Shown: positions 52,286 to 61,669 of the stretch, in pieces | Layout of the letters: every line of letters begins with the position of its first letter | Position numbering within the stretch: the stretch's first letter is position 1 | Source: Loktanella atrilutea | GTDB taxonomy: Bacteria > Pseudomonadota > Alphaproteobacteria > Rhodobacterales > Rhodobacteraceae | Direction: 5' to 3' | Length of the DNA stretch: 64,000 nt | NCBI RefSeq assembly: GCF_900128995.1 | Contig: NZ_FQUE01000004.1 | Location: forward strand, 1 to 64,000 | Notes under the pieces: model-generated | Database searches by the model: none | What the model saw: the letters and a program-made list of their open reading frames with translations, nothing else | Told to the model about the DNA's origin: nothing | Translations under genes and position numbers: made by a program

Positions 52286-52311
52286 GGAACGAATGACGGT
52301 CGCGGCGTGTT
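52286..52311 (+). promoter_or_regulatory. Possible EcfG-like promoter of the DUF421 gene
   Basis: GGAAC (52286-52290), 17 bases, TGTT (52308-52311). Only three of four -10 bases match CGTT. Placed 25 bases before the DUF421 start. Confidence 0.3.
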
Positions 52312-52336
52312 GCCTTCCCGACAGGGAGATCATTGC

Positions 52337-52828
52337 ATGCAGGACATCATCGAAATCATCGTGCGAAGCATCGCGGCGGTGGCCCTTGTGGTCACCCTCA
52401 CGCGGATCTTCGGGCTGCGGTCATTCTCGAAGATGTCGGGTTTCGACTTTGCCGTCACCGTCGCGATCGGGTCCGTCCTCGCGGCCACGGCGATGACGCC
52501 CGGCACGCCCTTCTGGCACGGCGGGCTGACCCTCGTGACCCTCTTCGTCGTGCAGACCGCCGTCGCCCACGCCCGGTCGCGGATCGGCGGCATCGTGGAC
52601 GCGACCGACAATGACCCCCTGCTGATCATGCGCGACGGAGAGATCCTGCACGACAACCTGCGCGGCGCAGGCATGACCGAGGGCGATCTGATCGGCAAGC
52701 TGCGCGAGGCGAACGCGCTGGACTTCTCCAAGGTGCGGGCCGTCGTCTTCGAACCGACGGGCGATGTCAGCGTGCTGCACGGCGACAGCCTCGACGACCG
52801 CTTGCTGAAAGGCGTGCGTTCCTCGTAA
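52337..52828 (+). CDS. DUF421 (YetF-like) membrane protein
   Basis: A 163-residue protein with two or three membrane segments (IIVRSIAAVALVVTLTRIFG; DFAVTVAIGSVLAATAM; GLTLVTLFVVQTAVAHA) and a soluble DUF421 domain (NDPLLIMRDGEILHDNLRGA; MTEGDLIGKLREANALDFSK). The function is unknown. AGGGAG eight bases before the ATG. Confidence 0.87.
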   Translation: MQDIIEIIVRSIAAVALVVTLTRIFGLRSFSKMSGFDFAVTVAIGSVLAATAMTPGTPFWHGGLTLVTLFVVQTAVAHARSRIGGIVDATDNDPLLIMRDGEILHDNLRGAGMTEGDLIGKLREANALDFSKVRAVVFEPTGDVSVLHGDSLDDRLLKGVRSS

Positions 52829-52909
52829 TCGACGCGAAATGTCGCATTCGGCATAGATGGCAAGGTCGCCGCGTGTCACTGGCTGGGTCCTGACGAGGAT
52901 CCTTGTGTC

Positions 52910-54124
52910 ATGATCGCGCCCCGCGCCCCCCTCTACCTTACCCATTCCCCGACACCGAAGATCGCGGATTTCGCCCTTCTGGCGGCGCTGGAGGCCTGCA
53001 TTCGCGCCTCTCTGCTGTCGGTGATGCCGCTGGTGATCTACCGCGCCTTCGGCGATGCGGCGATGGTCAGCCGGATCTACCTCTGCGTCGGTCTGGGGTC
53101 GATGGCCGTCGGGCTGATGGTGCCTTTCGCCGCGCGCTGGGTGCCGCGGCGCTGGATGCTGACGCTCGCCTGCCTGTCCTACCTGACCGGCATCACGCTG
53201 GCGCTGGCCGGCGGGCCGGCGTCGAAGGCGCTCGTCCTGCTGTTCAATGCCATGGGCACCGTGACCTTCACCGTCTGCCTGAACGCCTACGTGCTCGACT
53301 ACATCAGCCGCCTGGACCTTGGCCGGAACGAGACGATGCGCATGGTCTACAGCGCGATCCCGTGGAGCGTGGGACCGATCCTCGGCGTCACTCTGCTGAA
53401 CTGGTGGGCGCCTGCGCCCTTCATCCTCGCCGGCGTCTTTGCGCTGGTGCTGCTGGCGGTGTTCTGGCGGCTGCGGCTGGGCAACGGACGCCAGATCGCG
53501 CGGGCGCGGGCGCCGGCCCCCAACCCGCTCGCCTACCTCGGCCGCTTCGCGGCACAGCCGCGGCTGATCGCGGGCTGGTTCTTCGCGGTCATGCGGTCCT
53601 GCGGCTGGTGGGTCTACATCGTCTACCTGCCGATCTTCTGCATCGAGGCGGGGCTGGGCGACAAGGTCGGCGCCATCGCGCTGAGTCTGAGCAACGGGCT
53701 GCTGTTCACGACGCCGCTGATGCTGCGGCAGGTCAAGCGGTTCGGCGTGCGGGCCGCGGTGCGGACAGGCTTTGCCGGTGCCGCTTGCCTCTTCATGCTG
53801 GGGTTCCTGCTGTCCGGTCTGCCTGCCGTCACGGTCGGCTGCATCATGGTCGGATCGGTGGCGCTCGTCCTGCTGGACGTCTGCGGCGGATTGCCGTTCC
53901 TGATGGCCGTCCGGCCGGCGGAGCGGACAGAGATGGTGGCCGTCTACGCCACCTTCCGCGACGCCTCCGGCATCGCGACTCCGGCCGCCGCCTCGCTGAT
54001 CCTGCTGGTGGCCCCGGTCTCGGCCGTCTTTGCCGCCTGCGGCATCGGTCTTGCGGCAGGTTACCTCGTGGCGGGTCGCCTGCATCCGCGCCTTGGCCTG
54101 CCGCGAACGGCCGTCGCGGGCTAG
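52910..54124 (+). CDS. MFS-type transporter
   Basis: A 404-residue membrane protein with about twelve hydrophobic helices in two halves, e.g. FALLAALEACIRASLLSVMP and VGCIMVGSVALVLLDVCGGL. It belongs to the major facilitator superfamily by topology and helix composition; the substrate cannot be named. Its TAG stop interlocks with that of the convergent mcd gene in CTAG (54121-54124). Confidence 0.75.
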   Translation: MIAPRAPLYLTHSPTPKIADFALLAALEACIRASLLSVMPLVIYRAFGDAAMVSRIYLCVGLGSMAVGLMVPFAARWVPRRWMLTLACLSYLTGITLALAGGPASKALVLLFNAMGTVTFTVCLNAYVLDYISRLDLGRNETMRMVYSAIPWSVGPILGVTLLNWWAPAPFILAGVFALVLLAVFWRLRLGNGRQIARARAPAPNPLAYLGRFAAQPRLIAGWFFAVMRSCGWWVYIVYLPIFCIEAGLGDKVGAIALSLSNGLLFTTPLMLRQVKRFGVRAAVRTGFAGAACLFMLGFLLSGLPAVTVGCIMVGSVALVLLDVCGGLPFLMAVRPAERTEMVAVYATFRDASGIATPAAASLILLVAPVSAVFAACGIGLAAGYLVAGRLHPRLGLPRTAVAG

Positions 54125-55800
54125 GCCAGCAGGCGCCGGGCGATCACCTGCGCCTGAATTTCGGCCGCGCCTTCAAAGATGTTCAGGATCCGCGCATCGC
54201 ACAGGATGCGGCTGATCTTGTATTCCAGCGCGAACCCGTTGCCGCCGTGGATCTGCAACGCATTGTCGGCGCAGGCCCATGCGACGCGGGCTCCCAGCAG
54301 CTTGGCCATCCCGGCCTCCAGGTCGCAGCGGCGGTCGGCGTCCTTTTCGTGGGCACTGAAATAGGTCAGCTGCCGCGCCACCATGATCTCTACCGCCATC
54401 ATCGCCAGCTTGCCGGACACGCGGGGGAAGCCGATCAGCGCCTGACCGAACTGCTTGCGGTCCTGCGCATAGCGCATCCCCTCGTCCAGCGCCGACTGCG
54501 CGACGCCGATGGCGCGGGCGGCGGTCTGGATGCGCGCACTCTCGAAGGTCTGCATCAGCTGCTTGAAGCCATTGCCCGTCTCGCCGCCCAGCAGGTTCTC
54601 GCCCTTCACCTTGAAGCCGTCGAAGGCCAGCTCGTATTCCTTCATCCCGCGATAGCCCAGCACCGAGATCTCTCCGCCGGTGATGCCGTCGTCGGGGAAG
54701 GGGACGGCGTCGGTGCCGGGGGTCTTTTCGGCGAGGAACATCGACAGCCCGCGATAGTCTGTCGTGTCGGGTTCCGTCCGGGCCAGCACGGTCATCACGT
54801 GGGTCCGGGCGGCATGGGTGATCCATGTCTTGTTGCCGGTGATCGCCCAGTCGTCGCCGTCCCGCGTGGCCCGCGTGCGCAGGGCGCCAAGGTCGGACCC
54901 GGTGTTCGGCTCGGTGAAGACGGCGGTCGGCAGGATCTCTCCGCTGGCGATCTTCGGCAGCCAGTGGGACCGTTGCGCATCGGTGCCGCCGCACAGAATC
55001 AATTCCGCCGCGATCTCTGACCGGGTGCCCAGCGATCCGACCCCGATGTAGCCGCGCGACAGCTCTTCCGACACGACGCACATCGCCGATTTCGACAGGC
55101 CGAAACCGCCGAGGTTTTCCGGGATGGTCAGGCCGAAGACACCCATCTCGGCCATCTCGTCGATGATCGCCAGCGGGATCAGTTCGTCGTTCAGGTGCCA
55201 GTCGTGGGCGTGTGGCTCCACCTTCTCGCGGCTGAAGCGGCGGAACTGGTCGCGGATCATCTCCAGCTCGTCGTCGAGGCCGGAGGCCCCGACCGTCAAC
55301 TCTCCGCCGCGGTCCTGCATCAATTGCGCAAGGCGGGTGCGGGCGGCCTGCGTGTTGCCGCGCGCCATCAGGGCGGCGGGTGCCGTGGCATCCAGCGGCG
55401 ACAGGTCCGCCCGCGTCAGGCCAAGGTCCGTGCAGCGCACGACCTCCGTCTGGTTCATCTGGATGCCGCCGGCGATCTGGCTCAGGTATTCGCCAAAGGC
55501 GATCTGCAGGATCAGGCGCTCGACCTCTGTGAACCTGTCGGCATCGGCCAGCCGGTCGGCCCAGGCCTGCATCTGGTGCAGCGCCTGCTGGTAGGTCGCC
55601 AGCCACGCCAGCCCGTGCGCCGCCGTCTGGTGCAGGTCGATAAACCGGGCCGACACGCGGCCGTCCTCCGTGACCATCGCGGCGACAGCCGCCTTTGCCG
55701 CGTCAAAGACCGCATCCACCGCGGGCAGGCTGTCGCGCGTCAGCCTTTGCAGGTCGGACAGAACGGTATCGTCGGTGATCGGGGTCTGTCCGTCGGCCAT
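54121..55800 (-). CDS. mcd: (2S)-methylsuccinyl-CoA dehydrogenase (ethylmalonyl-CoA pathway)
   Basis: A 559-residue FAD enzyme of the acyl-CoA dehydrogenase family. The long N-terminal extension of about 150 residues before the usual core is characteristic of methylsuccinyl-CoA dehydrogenase. Core motifs: FGLTIPENLGGFGLSKSAM, FTEPNTGSDLGALRTRATRD, GNKTWITHAARTHVM, YAQDRKQFGQALIGFPRVSG, QIHGGNGFALEY. It converts (2S)-methylsuccinyl-CoA to mesaconyl-CoA during acetyl-CoA assimilation without isocitrate lyase. GAGGA seven bases before the ATG. Confidence 0.9.
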   Translation of the reverse strand: MADGQTPITDDTVLSDLQRLTRDSLPAVDAVFDAAKAAVAAMVTEDGRVSARFIDLHQTAAHGLAWLATYQQALHQMQAWADRLADADRFTEVERLILQIAFGEYLSQIAGGIQMNQTEVVRCTDLGLTRADLSPLDATAPAALMARGNTQAARTRLAQLMQDRGGELTVGASGLDDELEMIRDQFRRFSREKVEPHAHDWHLNDELIPLAIIDEMAEMGVFGLTIPENLGGFGLSKSAMCVVSEELSRGYIGVGSLGTRSEIAAELILCGGTDAQRSHWLPKIASGEILPTAVFTEPNTGSDLGALRTRATRDGDDWAITGNKTWITHAARTHVMTVLARTEPDTTDYRGLSMFLAEKTPGTDAVPFPDDGITGGEISVLGYRGMKEYELAFDGFKVKGENLLGGETGNGFKQLMQTFESARIQTAARAIGVAQSALDEGMRYAQDRKQFGQALIGFPRVSGKLAMMAVEIMVARQLTYFSAHEKDADRRCDLEAGMAKLLGARVAWACADNALQIHGGNGFALEYKISRILCDARILNIFEGAAEIQAQVIARRLLA

Positions 55801-55951
55801 GGTCGAATCCTCGCTGCTTTGCAGATGCAGAGATAAAGCCCATGCAGTCGCAGCGCAATATTGATGCGTGATGTTATTTCGTGGAACACGAAAATGTCGC
55901 GGTCGATTTGCCGTGGTGGCGCCCGTCATCTTGCCCCATGGTGCGCGCATC

Positions 55952-56722
55952 ATGACAGACATCCTTTCCGTATTGCCGCTGCACCTTGTCGTCTTCGCCT
56001 GTCTGGTGACCCTGCTGGGGGGCTTCGTGAAAGGAGCGGTCGGCTTCGCCATGCCGCTCATCATGATCTCTGGCATGGGCATCCTGATCGACCCGCAGCT
56101 GGTGGTCGCGGGCATCATCCTGCCGATCCTCGTCAGCAACGGCTGGCAGATCGCGCGATCCGGCCTCGGGCCCGCCCGCCTGGCGGTAGCCGAACACTGG
56201 CGCTATCTGCTGATCGTCTGCGTGATGATCCTGATCTCGGCCCAATTCCTGACCGTAATCTCGGCCGACACGATGTTCGTCATCCTCGGCGTGCCGGTCG
56301 TGGCGCTGTGCATCGTGCAGTTGCTGGGGTGGAAGCCCGTCATCGGCCCGCGCTGGCGGCGGCCCTTCGAATGGGGCGCCGGGCTGGCTGCCGGCACGCT
56401 GGGCGGGCTGGCAGGCACATGGGGCCCGCCGACCGTGCTGTACCTTCTGGCGCTGGAAACGCCACGCGACCGCCAGATGGCGGTGCAGGGCGTGATCTAC
56501 GGGCTGGGGTCGGTGATGCTGTTTCTGGGGCACCTCCAGTCCGGCGTGCTGAACGGCCACACTTGGCAGCTCTCGGCGCTGCTGGTGGTGCCGGCCATGC
56601 TGGGCATGGTGGTCGGCTTCCGCCTCGGCGACCGGTTCGATCAGGCGCTGTTCCGCAAGGTCACGCTGATCGTGCTGATCGTGGCAGGCGTGAATCTGGT
56701 GCGCCGTGGCCTGACGGGCTGA
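55952..56722 (+). CDS. TauE/SafE-family permease
   Basis: A 256-residue membrane protein with about eight helices in two repeats. The first carries VTLLGGFVKGAVGFAMPLIM and the second AAGTLGGLAGTWGPPTVLYL, the TauE/SafE signature. Members export sulphite, sulphoacetate or other organic anions. The ATG at 55952 gives a normal N-terminus but lacks a clear ribosome site. Confidence 0.83.
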   Translation: MTDILSVLPLHLVVFACLVTLLGGFVKGAVGFAMPLIMISGMGILIDPQLVVAGIILPILVSNGWQIARSGLGPARLAVAEHWRYLLIVCVMILISAQFLTVISADTMFVILGVPVVALCIVQLLGWKPVIGPRWRRPFEWGAGLAAGTLGGLAGTWGPPTVLYLLALETPRDRQMAVQGVIYGLGSVMLFLGHLQSGVLNGHTWQLSALLVVPAMLGMVVGFRLGDRFDQALFRKVTLIVLIVAGVNLVRRGLTG

Positions 56723-56732
56723 CCGCCGGTCG

Positions 56733-58274
56733 CTATGACCGCGACCCGCGCCAGTGCTGCCACGCCCTGTACCCCAGAAAGCCGAGGGCCGCGCCCCCCG
56801 CGATCATGGCAAGGTGCCGCGGACGCACGCCCTTGCCCGCGGTGGCCGCATGCCGCTTGTAATAGCGCGGATCCAGCAGCCGGGTATCCGCAAGGAACCA
56901 GCCCACCGGCTCTTCGGGCAGGGTCTTGACCCGGCGCAATCCGCGACCTTCGGCCCCGTTCAGCGTCTCGATCGCCGCGATCAGCGATCCGGTCTCGCGC
57001 AGGGTCGCGTCCAGCGTGTCCGGCGCGGCGTCGAGGTGTTCGCACAGCAGCGTCCGGCGAAACCCGGTGATCACGTCGGCGCGGTCCGCAAAGGCGATGT
57101 CGCATTCCGTGTCGAACCCCATCGACCGGTCGTCAAGATTGCTGGACCCGATATGCAGCAGCCGGTCGTCCACGATCATGACCTTCGCATGGACATAGAT
57201 CGGCTCTTCCTCCGCGTTGACCGGATAATAGATCCGAAAGCGGTCCTGATGATCCACCGCCGTCAACTGGTCGATCATCCGCCCGCGCAGGGTGTGCATC
57301 GCCTTGTCTTCCAGTGCGGACAGCGCGGCCTCGGGATTGATCACGACCACCTCGGGGCCGCCATTTTCCTTCAGGCGCTCCGCTATCGCATCGCAAACCG
57401 TCTCGGCCGCGAAATACTGCGATTCGATATAGATGGTGTCCCGGGCCAGCCGGATACTGTCCAGATAAAGCTGCTCGATCTCGTTGATCATCGGCGCGCC
57501 GTCATAGGGCGGCTCTGTCCGGGCGATCGCCACGTTCAGGTCTTCGGCATCCACCTTCAGCGCCGATGGCCAGACGTCGGCGGCGTCGACCTCTGGCCGC
57601 GCAAGGGTATCGCCCGTCGCGCGCAGCCACCGATTGCGCGACAGATCGGCCAGCGCAGTGGCGACGGGACCCGTCAGCGCGGTCGTGATGTCGTGCCAGG
57701 GCTCCGACGGCGAACCGTCCTTGCGCACCCGCCGCGGATCGCCGGGCGTATGGTCCGGCGTATCCCACCGGTCCTCTGTCGCGTCGATGCAGCCGCAAAA
57801 GGCAAAGCTGTCGTCGGCGACGATGATCTTCTGATGGTGGCAGGCGCCGAACGGGTGGTGACCGTCCAGCGCGAAATGGATGCGATCGTCGCCGAACATG
57901 TGCAGCGCCAGCGTCGGCAACAGCCGCCCGGGTGCGGCCAGAACCGCGCCGTTCCATTTGAGGATATAGATGTTCAGGTCCGGCGCGCGCCTTACGATCT
58001 CTTCAAGGAAGGCGCCAAGCTGGTTCGGCAGGCCGTCGGGCGCGCAGCCCTCCGCGTCGCTCTCGCCGGGGCACATCTCGATCTCGAAGTCGAAGTCCCA
58101 GCCGATCAGCAGCAGTTCGCGCTTTGCCGTGGAAAGCACGCTGCGCAGCATCTTGAAATAGCCCGCCGCGTCGACGATGAGAGCCAGACGGTCCGCCCGT
58201 TCCATCCGCCAGCAGTTGTGCTCCGGCCTGAAGATCGACCCTTCGGCCGCCGGTTTCGCCTGTTCCACGTCCAA
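56733..58274 (-). CDS. Phospholipase D-like protein with two HKD motifs
   Basis: About 513 residues. Both catalytic motifs are intact: HHQKIIVADD and HAKVMIVDD (HxK-x4-D), followed by GSSNLDDRSMGFDTECDIAF. A C-terminal membrane helix (HLAMIAGGAALGFLGYRAW) would anchor it. Likely a phosphatidyltransferase or phospholipase of the cardiolipin synthase/PLD group acting on membrane lipids. The start is uncertain: TTG 58274 (9 bases after GGGAGAGAG) or GTG 58268; the open frame runs further without support. Confidence 0.8.
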   Translation of the reverse strand: MDVEQAKPAAEGSIFRPEHNCWRMERADRLALIVDAAGYFKMLRSVLSTAKRELLLIGWDFDFEIEMCPGESDAEGCAPDGLPNQLGAFLEEIVRRAPDLNIYILKWNGAVLAAPGRLLPTLALHMFGDDRIHFALDGHHPFGACHHQKIIVADDSFAFCGCIDATEDRWDTPDHTPGDPRRVRKDGSPSEPWHDITTALTGPVATALADLSRNRWLRATGDTLARPEVDAADVWPSALKVDAEDLNVAIARTEPPYDGAPMINEIEQLYLDSIRLARDTIYIESQYFAAETVCDAIAERLKENGGPEVVVINPEAALSALEDKAMHTLRGRMIDQLTAVDHQDRFRIYYPVNAEEEPIYVHAKVMIVDDRLLHIGSSNLDDRSMGFDTECDIAFADRADVITGFRRTLLCEHLDAAPDTLDATLRETGSLIAAIETLNGAEGRGLRRVKTLPEEPVGWFLADTRLLDPRYYKRHAATAGKGVRPRHLAMIAGGAALGFLGYRAWQHWRGSRS

Positions 58275-58471
58275 GATGATGCACTCTCTCCCCGATTTGG
58301 CAGGTCCCCGGCCCGAGGGCCGGCCCGCATGCCCCCGCGACAGACCATCGGTCACCGCGGGGCGGTTGGCAAGTTGCAGAGGGGTTTTTCCTTGGATGCG
58401 GATCGGCGGGCCCATTTGCGTCCCGCAGGTTTCACCGGCATCCCGACGCCCTTCCGGCCCCGGTCACCGGC

Positions 58472-59008
58472 TCAGGACAGCAGGTCCTCGAACCCGCAGA
58501 CGCGGGCGAGCTCGGGCACCGCCTTCGGCGGGACGACCTCGAATTCCGTGCGGAACAGGACCTCGCCGTCCTTCGACGCCTCCATCTGCCACGGCCCCTG
58601 CACCAGTTCGTAGGTATAGTCGAACTGGTAGAAGGTCAGCGACGGTTCCGTCCCGTCGATCCGGGTCTGAAAGGTCTGGCTGGTGATTCCGTCCTTGCCC
58701 ATCGGCGGATGGGTCACGGTCATGGTGACATCCTGCAAGCCGAACAGGTCGGCCGTCATGCTCTTGGTGCCGAAACCGATGCCGATCACCGCCGGGACCC
58801 GGCTGGAACTGGATACGAAGGGCGGTTCGTCCTCGATCAGATGGGTCGATCCGGCCAGCGTCCCGGGGGCCGGCGATTCACCGACCGACGGCGGCGGGCA
58901 GATCACCCCGGTTTCCAGCTGCGCGATGGCGGGGCTGGTCATCGCCTCTGCCTGCACCTGCGGCGCGAGGGTCAGAGCGGCAAGCGATATGAAAAGGGTC
59001 GGGCGCAT
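58472..59008 (-). CDS. Exported DUF3859-like protein
   Basis: A 178-residue protein with a signal peptide (ending APQVQAEA) and a beta-sandwich-like body (SSSRVPAVIGIGFGTKSM; WQMEASKDGEVLFRTEFEVV). It resembles DUF3859, function unknown. Two cysteines (VICPPP and ARVCGFED) may pair. Monocistronic by position. Confidence 0.7.
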   Translation of the reverse strand: MRPTLFISLAALTLAPQVQAEAMTSPAIAQLETGVICPPPSVGESPAPGTLAGSTHLIEDEPPFVSSSSRVPAVIGIGFGTKSMTADLFGLQDVTMTVTHPPMGKDGITSQTFQTRIDGTEPSLTFYQFDYTYELVQGPWQMEASKDGEVLFRTEFEVVPPKAVPELARVCGFEDLLS

Positions 59009-59069
59009 GGCCCGACCCTAACCCGTTCCGCCCCGCCGTGGCAGGGGGTAATTGCGCGCAACGGGCGAG

Positions 59070-60668
59070 TCAGCCGATCGCCGCGGCCTTCACGTCGTCG
59101 TCGATGTAGGGCACGTATTTGGCGAAGTTGTCGGAAAACATCTGCACCAGCTTGCGCGCCTGCGCATCGTAGGCCTCGGCAGAGGACCACGTCAGCCGCG
59201 GATTCAGCAGCGTGTCGTCCACACCCTCGACCGACACCGGCACGTCGAAGCCGAAGTTCGGGTCCTTGCGGAAGGTCGATTCGGACAGGCTGCCGTCCAG
59301 CGCGGCGGTCAGCAGGGCGCGTGTCGCCTTGATCGGCATGCGCGACCCGGTGCCGTAGGCGCCGCCGGTCCAGCCGGTGTTCACCAGCCAGCAGGTCGCC
59401 CCGTGGGACGCGATCTTTTCCTGCAGCAGCTTGCCATAGACCTCCGGCCGCCGCGGCATGAAGGGCGCGCCGAAGCAGGTGGAAAACGTGGGCTCCGGCT
59501 CGGTCACGCCACGCTCGGTCCCCGCGACCTTGGACGTGAAGCCGGACAGGAAGTGATACATCGCCTGCGCGGGCGTCAGACGGCTGATCGGGGGCAGCAC
59601 GCCGAAGGCGTCGCAGGTCAGCATGATGATGTTCTTGGGGTGCCCGCCCAAAGACGTCTCGGACGCGTTCGAGATGTAGTCCAGCGGATAGGCGCAGCGC
59701 ATGTTCGCCGTCAGGCTGGCATCGTCGAAATCGAGCTCCAGCGTTTCCGGGTCATGCACCATGTTCTCGATCACCGTATGCGGCATCGTGCAGGTGGCAT
59801 AGATTTCGGGCTCCGCCTCGGCGCGCAGGTTGATCGTCTTGGCATAGCAGCCGCCCTCGAAGTTGAAGACGCCGCGGTCGGACCAGCCATGCTCGTCGTC
59901 GCCGATCAGCGTGCGGGCCGGGTCGGCGGACAGGGTCGTCTTGCCGGTTCCGGACAGGCCGAAGAAGACCGCCGTATCGACCGGGTTCCCCTTGGCGTGG
60001 TTGGCGGAACAATGCATCGGCATGATGCCCTTCTCCGGCAGCAGGTAGTTCAGCAGCGTGAACACCGACTTCTTGTTCTCGCCCGCATACTCCGTGCCGC
60101 CGATCAGGATGATCTTCTTGGCGAAGTTCAGCGCGATGATCGTCTCGGACCGGCAGCCGTGGCGCGCCGGATCCGCCTTGAAGCTCGGCACGTTGATGAT
60201 GGTGAAGCCGGGCACGAAACTGGCCAGCTCCTCCTGCGCGGGGCGACGCAGCAGGTGGCGGATGAACAGCCCGTGCCACGCCAGTTCCGTCACGACCCGC
60301 ACATCCAGACGGTAGGCCGGATCGGCGCCGCCATACAGGTCCTGCACATAGACCGTCCGCCCCTGCAGATGTGCCAGCATGTCGGCGTGCAGCACGTCGA
60401 AATCGGCCGGATCGAGCGGTGGATTGTTGTCCCACCAGATGCTGTCCACGACATCGGGCGTCCGCATGACGAACTTGTCCTTAGGCGACCGTCCCGTGTG
60501 CTTGCCGGTGGTCACAAGGAAGGTGCCACCCTTGCCGTCGATGCCTTCGCCGTTCGCGACGGCGGCCGCCTGAAGGTCTGGGGCGGACTGGTTGTAATGC
60601 ACAGCGCCCAGTCCGGTGATGCCCTGATCCTCAAGCTTCATCGCGGGGTTGACCGTTCCATGGTCCAT
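59070..60668 (-). CDS. pckA: Phosphoenolpyruvate carboxykinase (ATP)
   Basis: A 532-residue gluconeogenic enzyme making PEP from oxaloacetate with ATP. P-loop [20 protein letters not shown], metal-binding [20 protein letters not shown], substrate region [12 protein letters not shown], and [20 protein letters not shown] are all conserved. AAGGAG eight bases before the ATG. Divergent from chvI; tandem repeats in the gap may be its operator. Confidence 0.97.
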   Translation of the reverse strand: MDHGTVNPAMKLEDQGITGLGAVHYNQSAPDLQAAAVANGEGIDGKGGTFLVTTGKHTGRSPKDKFVMRTPDVVDSIWWDNNPPLDPADFDVLHADMLAHLQGRTVYVQDLYGGADPAYRLDVRVVTELAWHGLFIRHLLRRPAQEELASFVPGFTIINVPSFKADPARHGCRSETIIALNFAKKIILIGGTEYAGENKKSVFTLLNYLLPEKGIMPMHCSANHAKGNPVDTAVFFGLSGTGKTTLSADPARTLIGDDEHGWSDRGVFNFEGGCYAKTINLRAEAEPEIYATCTMPHTVIENMVHDPETLELDFDDASLTANMRCAYPLDYISNASETSLGGHPKNIIMLTCDAFGVLPPISRLTPAQAMYHFLSGFTSKVAGTERGVTEPEPTFSTCFGAPFMPRRPEVYGKLLQEKIASHGATCWLVNTGWTGGAYGTGSRMPIKATRALLTAALDGSLSESTFRKDPNFGFDVPVSVEGVDDTLLNPRLTWSSAEAYDAQARKLVQMFSDNFAKYVPYIDDDVKAAAIG

Positions 60669-60755
60669 GGGGTGCGCTCCTTGGGTTGCGGCCGGTGTTG
60701 ACCTGCGCCCGTCTTAGCACCATGCTTTTCCAGCGTAACAGCCCAGATTTGCGGC

Positions 60756-60791
60756 GTTAGCGCAACCAGCGACATGTTAGCGCAACCAGCG
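60756..60791. repeat. Tandem 16-base repeat in the pckA-chvI gap
   Basis: GTTAGCGCAACCAGCG occurs at 60756-60771 and 60776-60791, a 20-base period. The core GTTAGCGCAAC is near the GTTAGCGCTAAC palindrome of many LacI-family operators. It is placed about 90-120 bases upstream of pckA. Confidence 0.75.
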
Positions 60792-60966
60792 GGATGGGCG
60801 CGACGGAGGGATTGTGACCCATTAGCCATTCCTTCGGAATTTATGGCGCAAATAAGGCACGGATCATCAGCTGATTCGCGATAGAGGGTTGATTCGCTAT
60901 GGCAAACGAACGAAAGCTTCCGGAAAAAGCAGTTAATAACAACAATTGAGCAGTAGGGGAAAACCT

Positions 60967-61668
60967 ATGTCCAAGATCGCACTGGTCGACGATGACCGGA
61001 ACATCCTGACGTCCGTGTCGATGACTCTCGAAGCCGAAGGGTTCGAGGTTGAAACCTACAACGACGGGCAATCCGCCCTCGACGCCTTCAACAAGCGCAT
61101 GCCCGACATGGCCGTGCTCGACATCAAGATGCCCCGCATGGACGGCATGGACCTGCTGCAGCGCCTGCGCCAGAAGACGTCGATGCCGGTCATCTTCCTC
61201 ACGTCCAAGGATGACGAGATCGACGAGGTGCTTGGCCTGCGGATGGGGGCCGACGACTACGTCAAGAAGCCCTTCAGCCAGCGCCTGCTGGTCGAACGCA
61301 TCCGCGCCCTGCTGCGCCGCCAGGACGTCATCGGAGGAGAGGTCGTCGAGGAGACCGAGGACAACAAGGTGATGATCCGCGGCGACCTGACCATGGATCC
61401 CCTGCGCCACGCCGTGAAGTGGAAGGGCAACGACGTATCGCTGACCGTCACCGAGTTCCTGCTGCTGCAGGCGCTCGCCCAGCGTCCCGGCTTCGTGAAA
61501 TCCCGCGATCAGCTGATGGATGTGGCCTACGACGACCAGATCTACGTCGACGACCGCACCATCGACAGCCACATCAAGCGTCTGCGCAAGAAGCTGCGTC
61601 AGGCCGACGACGAATTCTCGGCGATCGAAACCCTGTACGGAATCGGCTATCGGTACAACGAAGCCTGA
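60967..61668 (+). CDS. chvI: ChvI response regulator
   Basis: A 233-residue OmpR-family regulator: receiver ([20 protein letters not shown]; Asp in [10 protein letters not shown]; Lys in DYVKKPFS) and winged-helix DNA-binding domain ([35 protein letters not shown]). ChvG-ChvI controls envelope and acid responses and central metabolism in alphaproteobacteria. AGGGGA precedes the ATG. chvG follows after one base. Confidence 0.95.
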   Translation: MSKIALVDDDRNILTSVSMTLEAEGFEVETYNDGQSALDAFNKRMPDMAVLDIKMPRMDGMDLLQRLRQKTSMPVIFLTSKDDEIDEVLGLRMGADDYVKKPFSQRLLVERIRALLRRQDVIGGEVVEETEDNKVMIRGDLTMDPLRHAVKWKGNDVSLTVTEFLLLQALAQRPGFVKSRDQLMDVAYDDQIYVDDRTIDSHIKRLRKKLRQADDEFSAIETLYGIGYRYNEA

Positions 61669-61669
61669 G

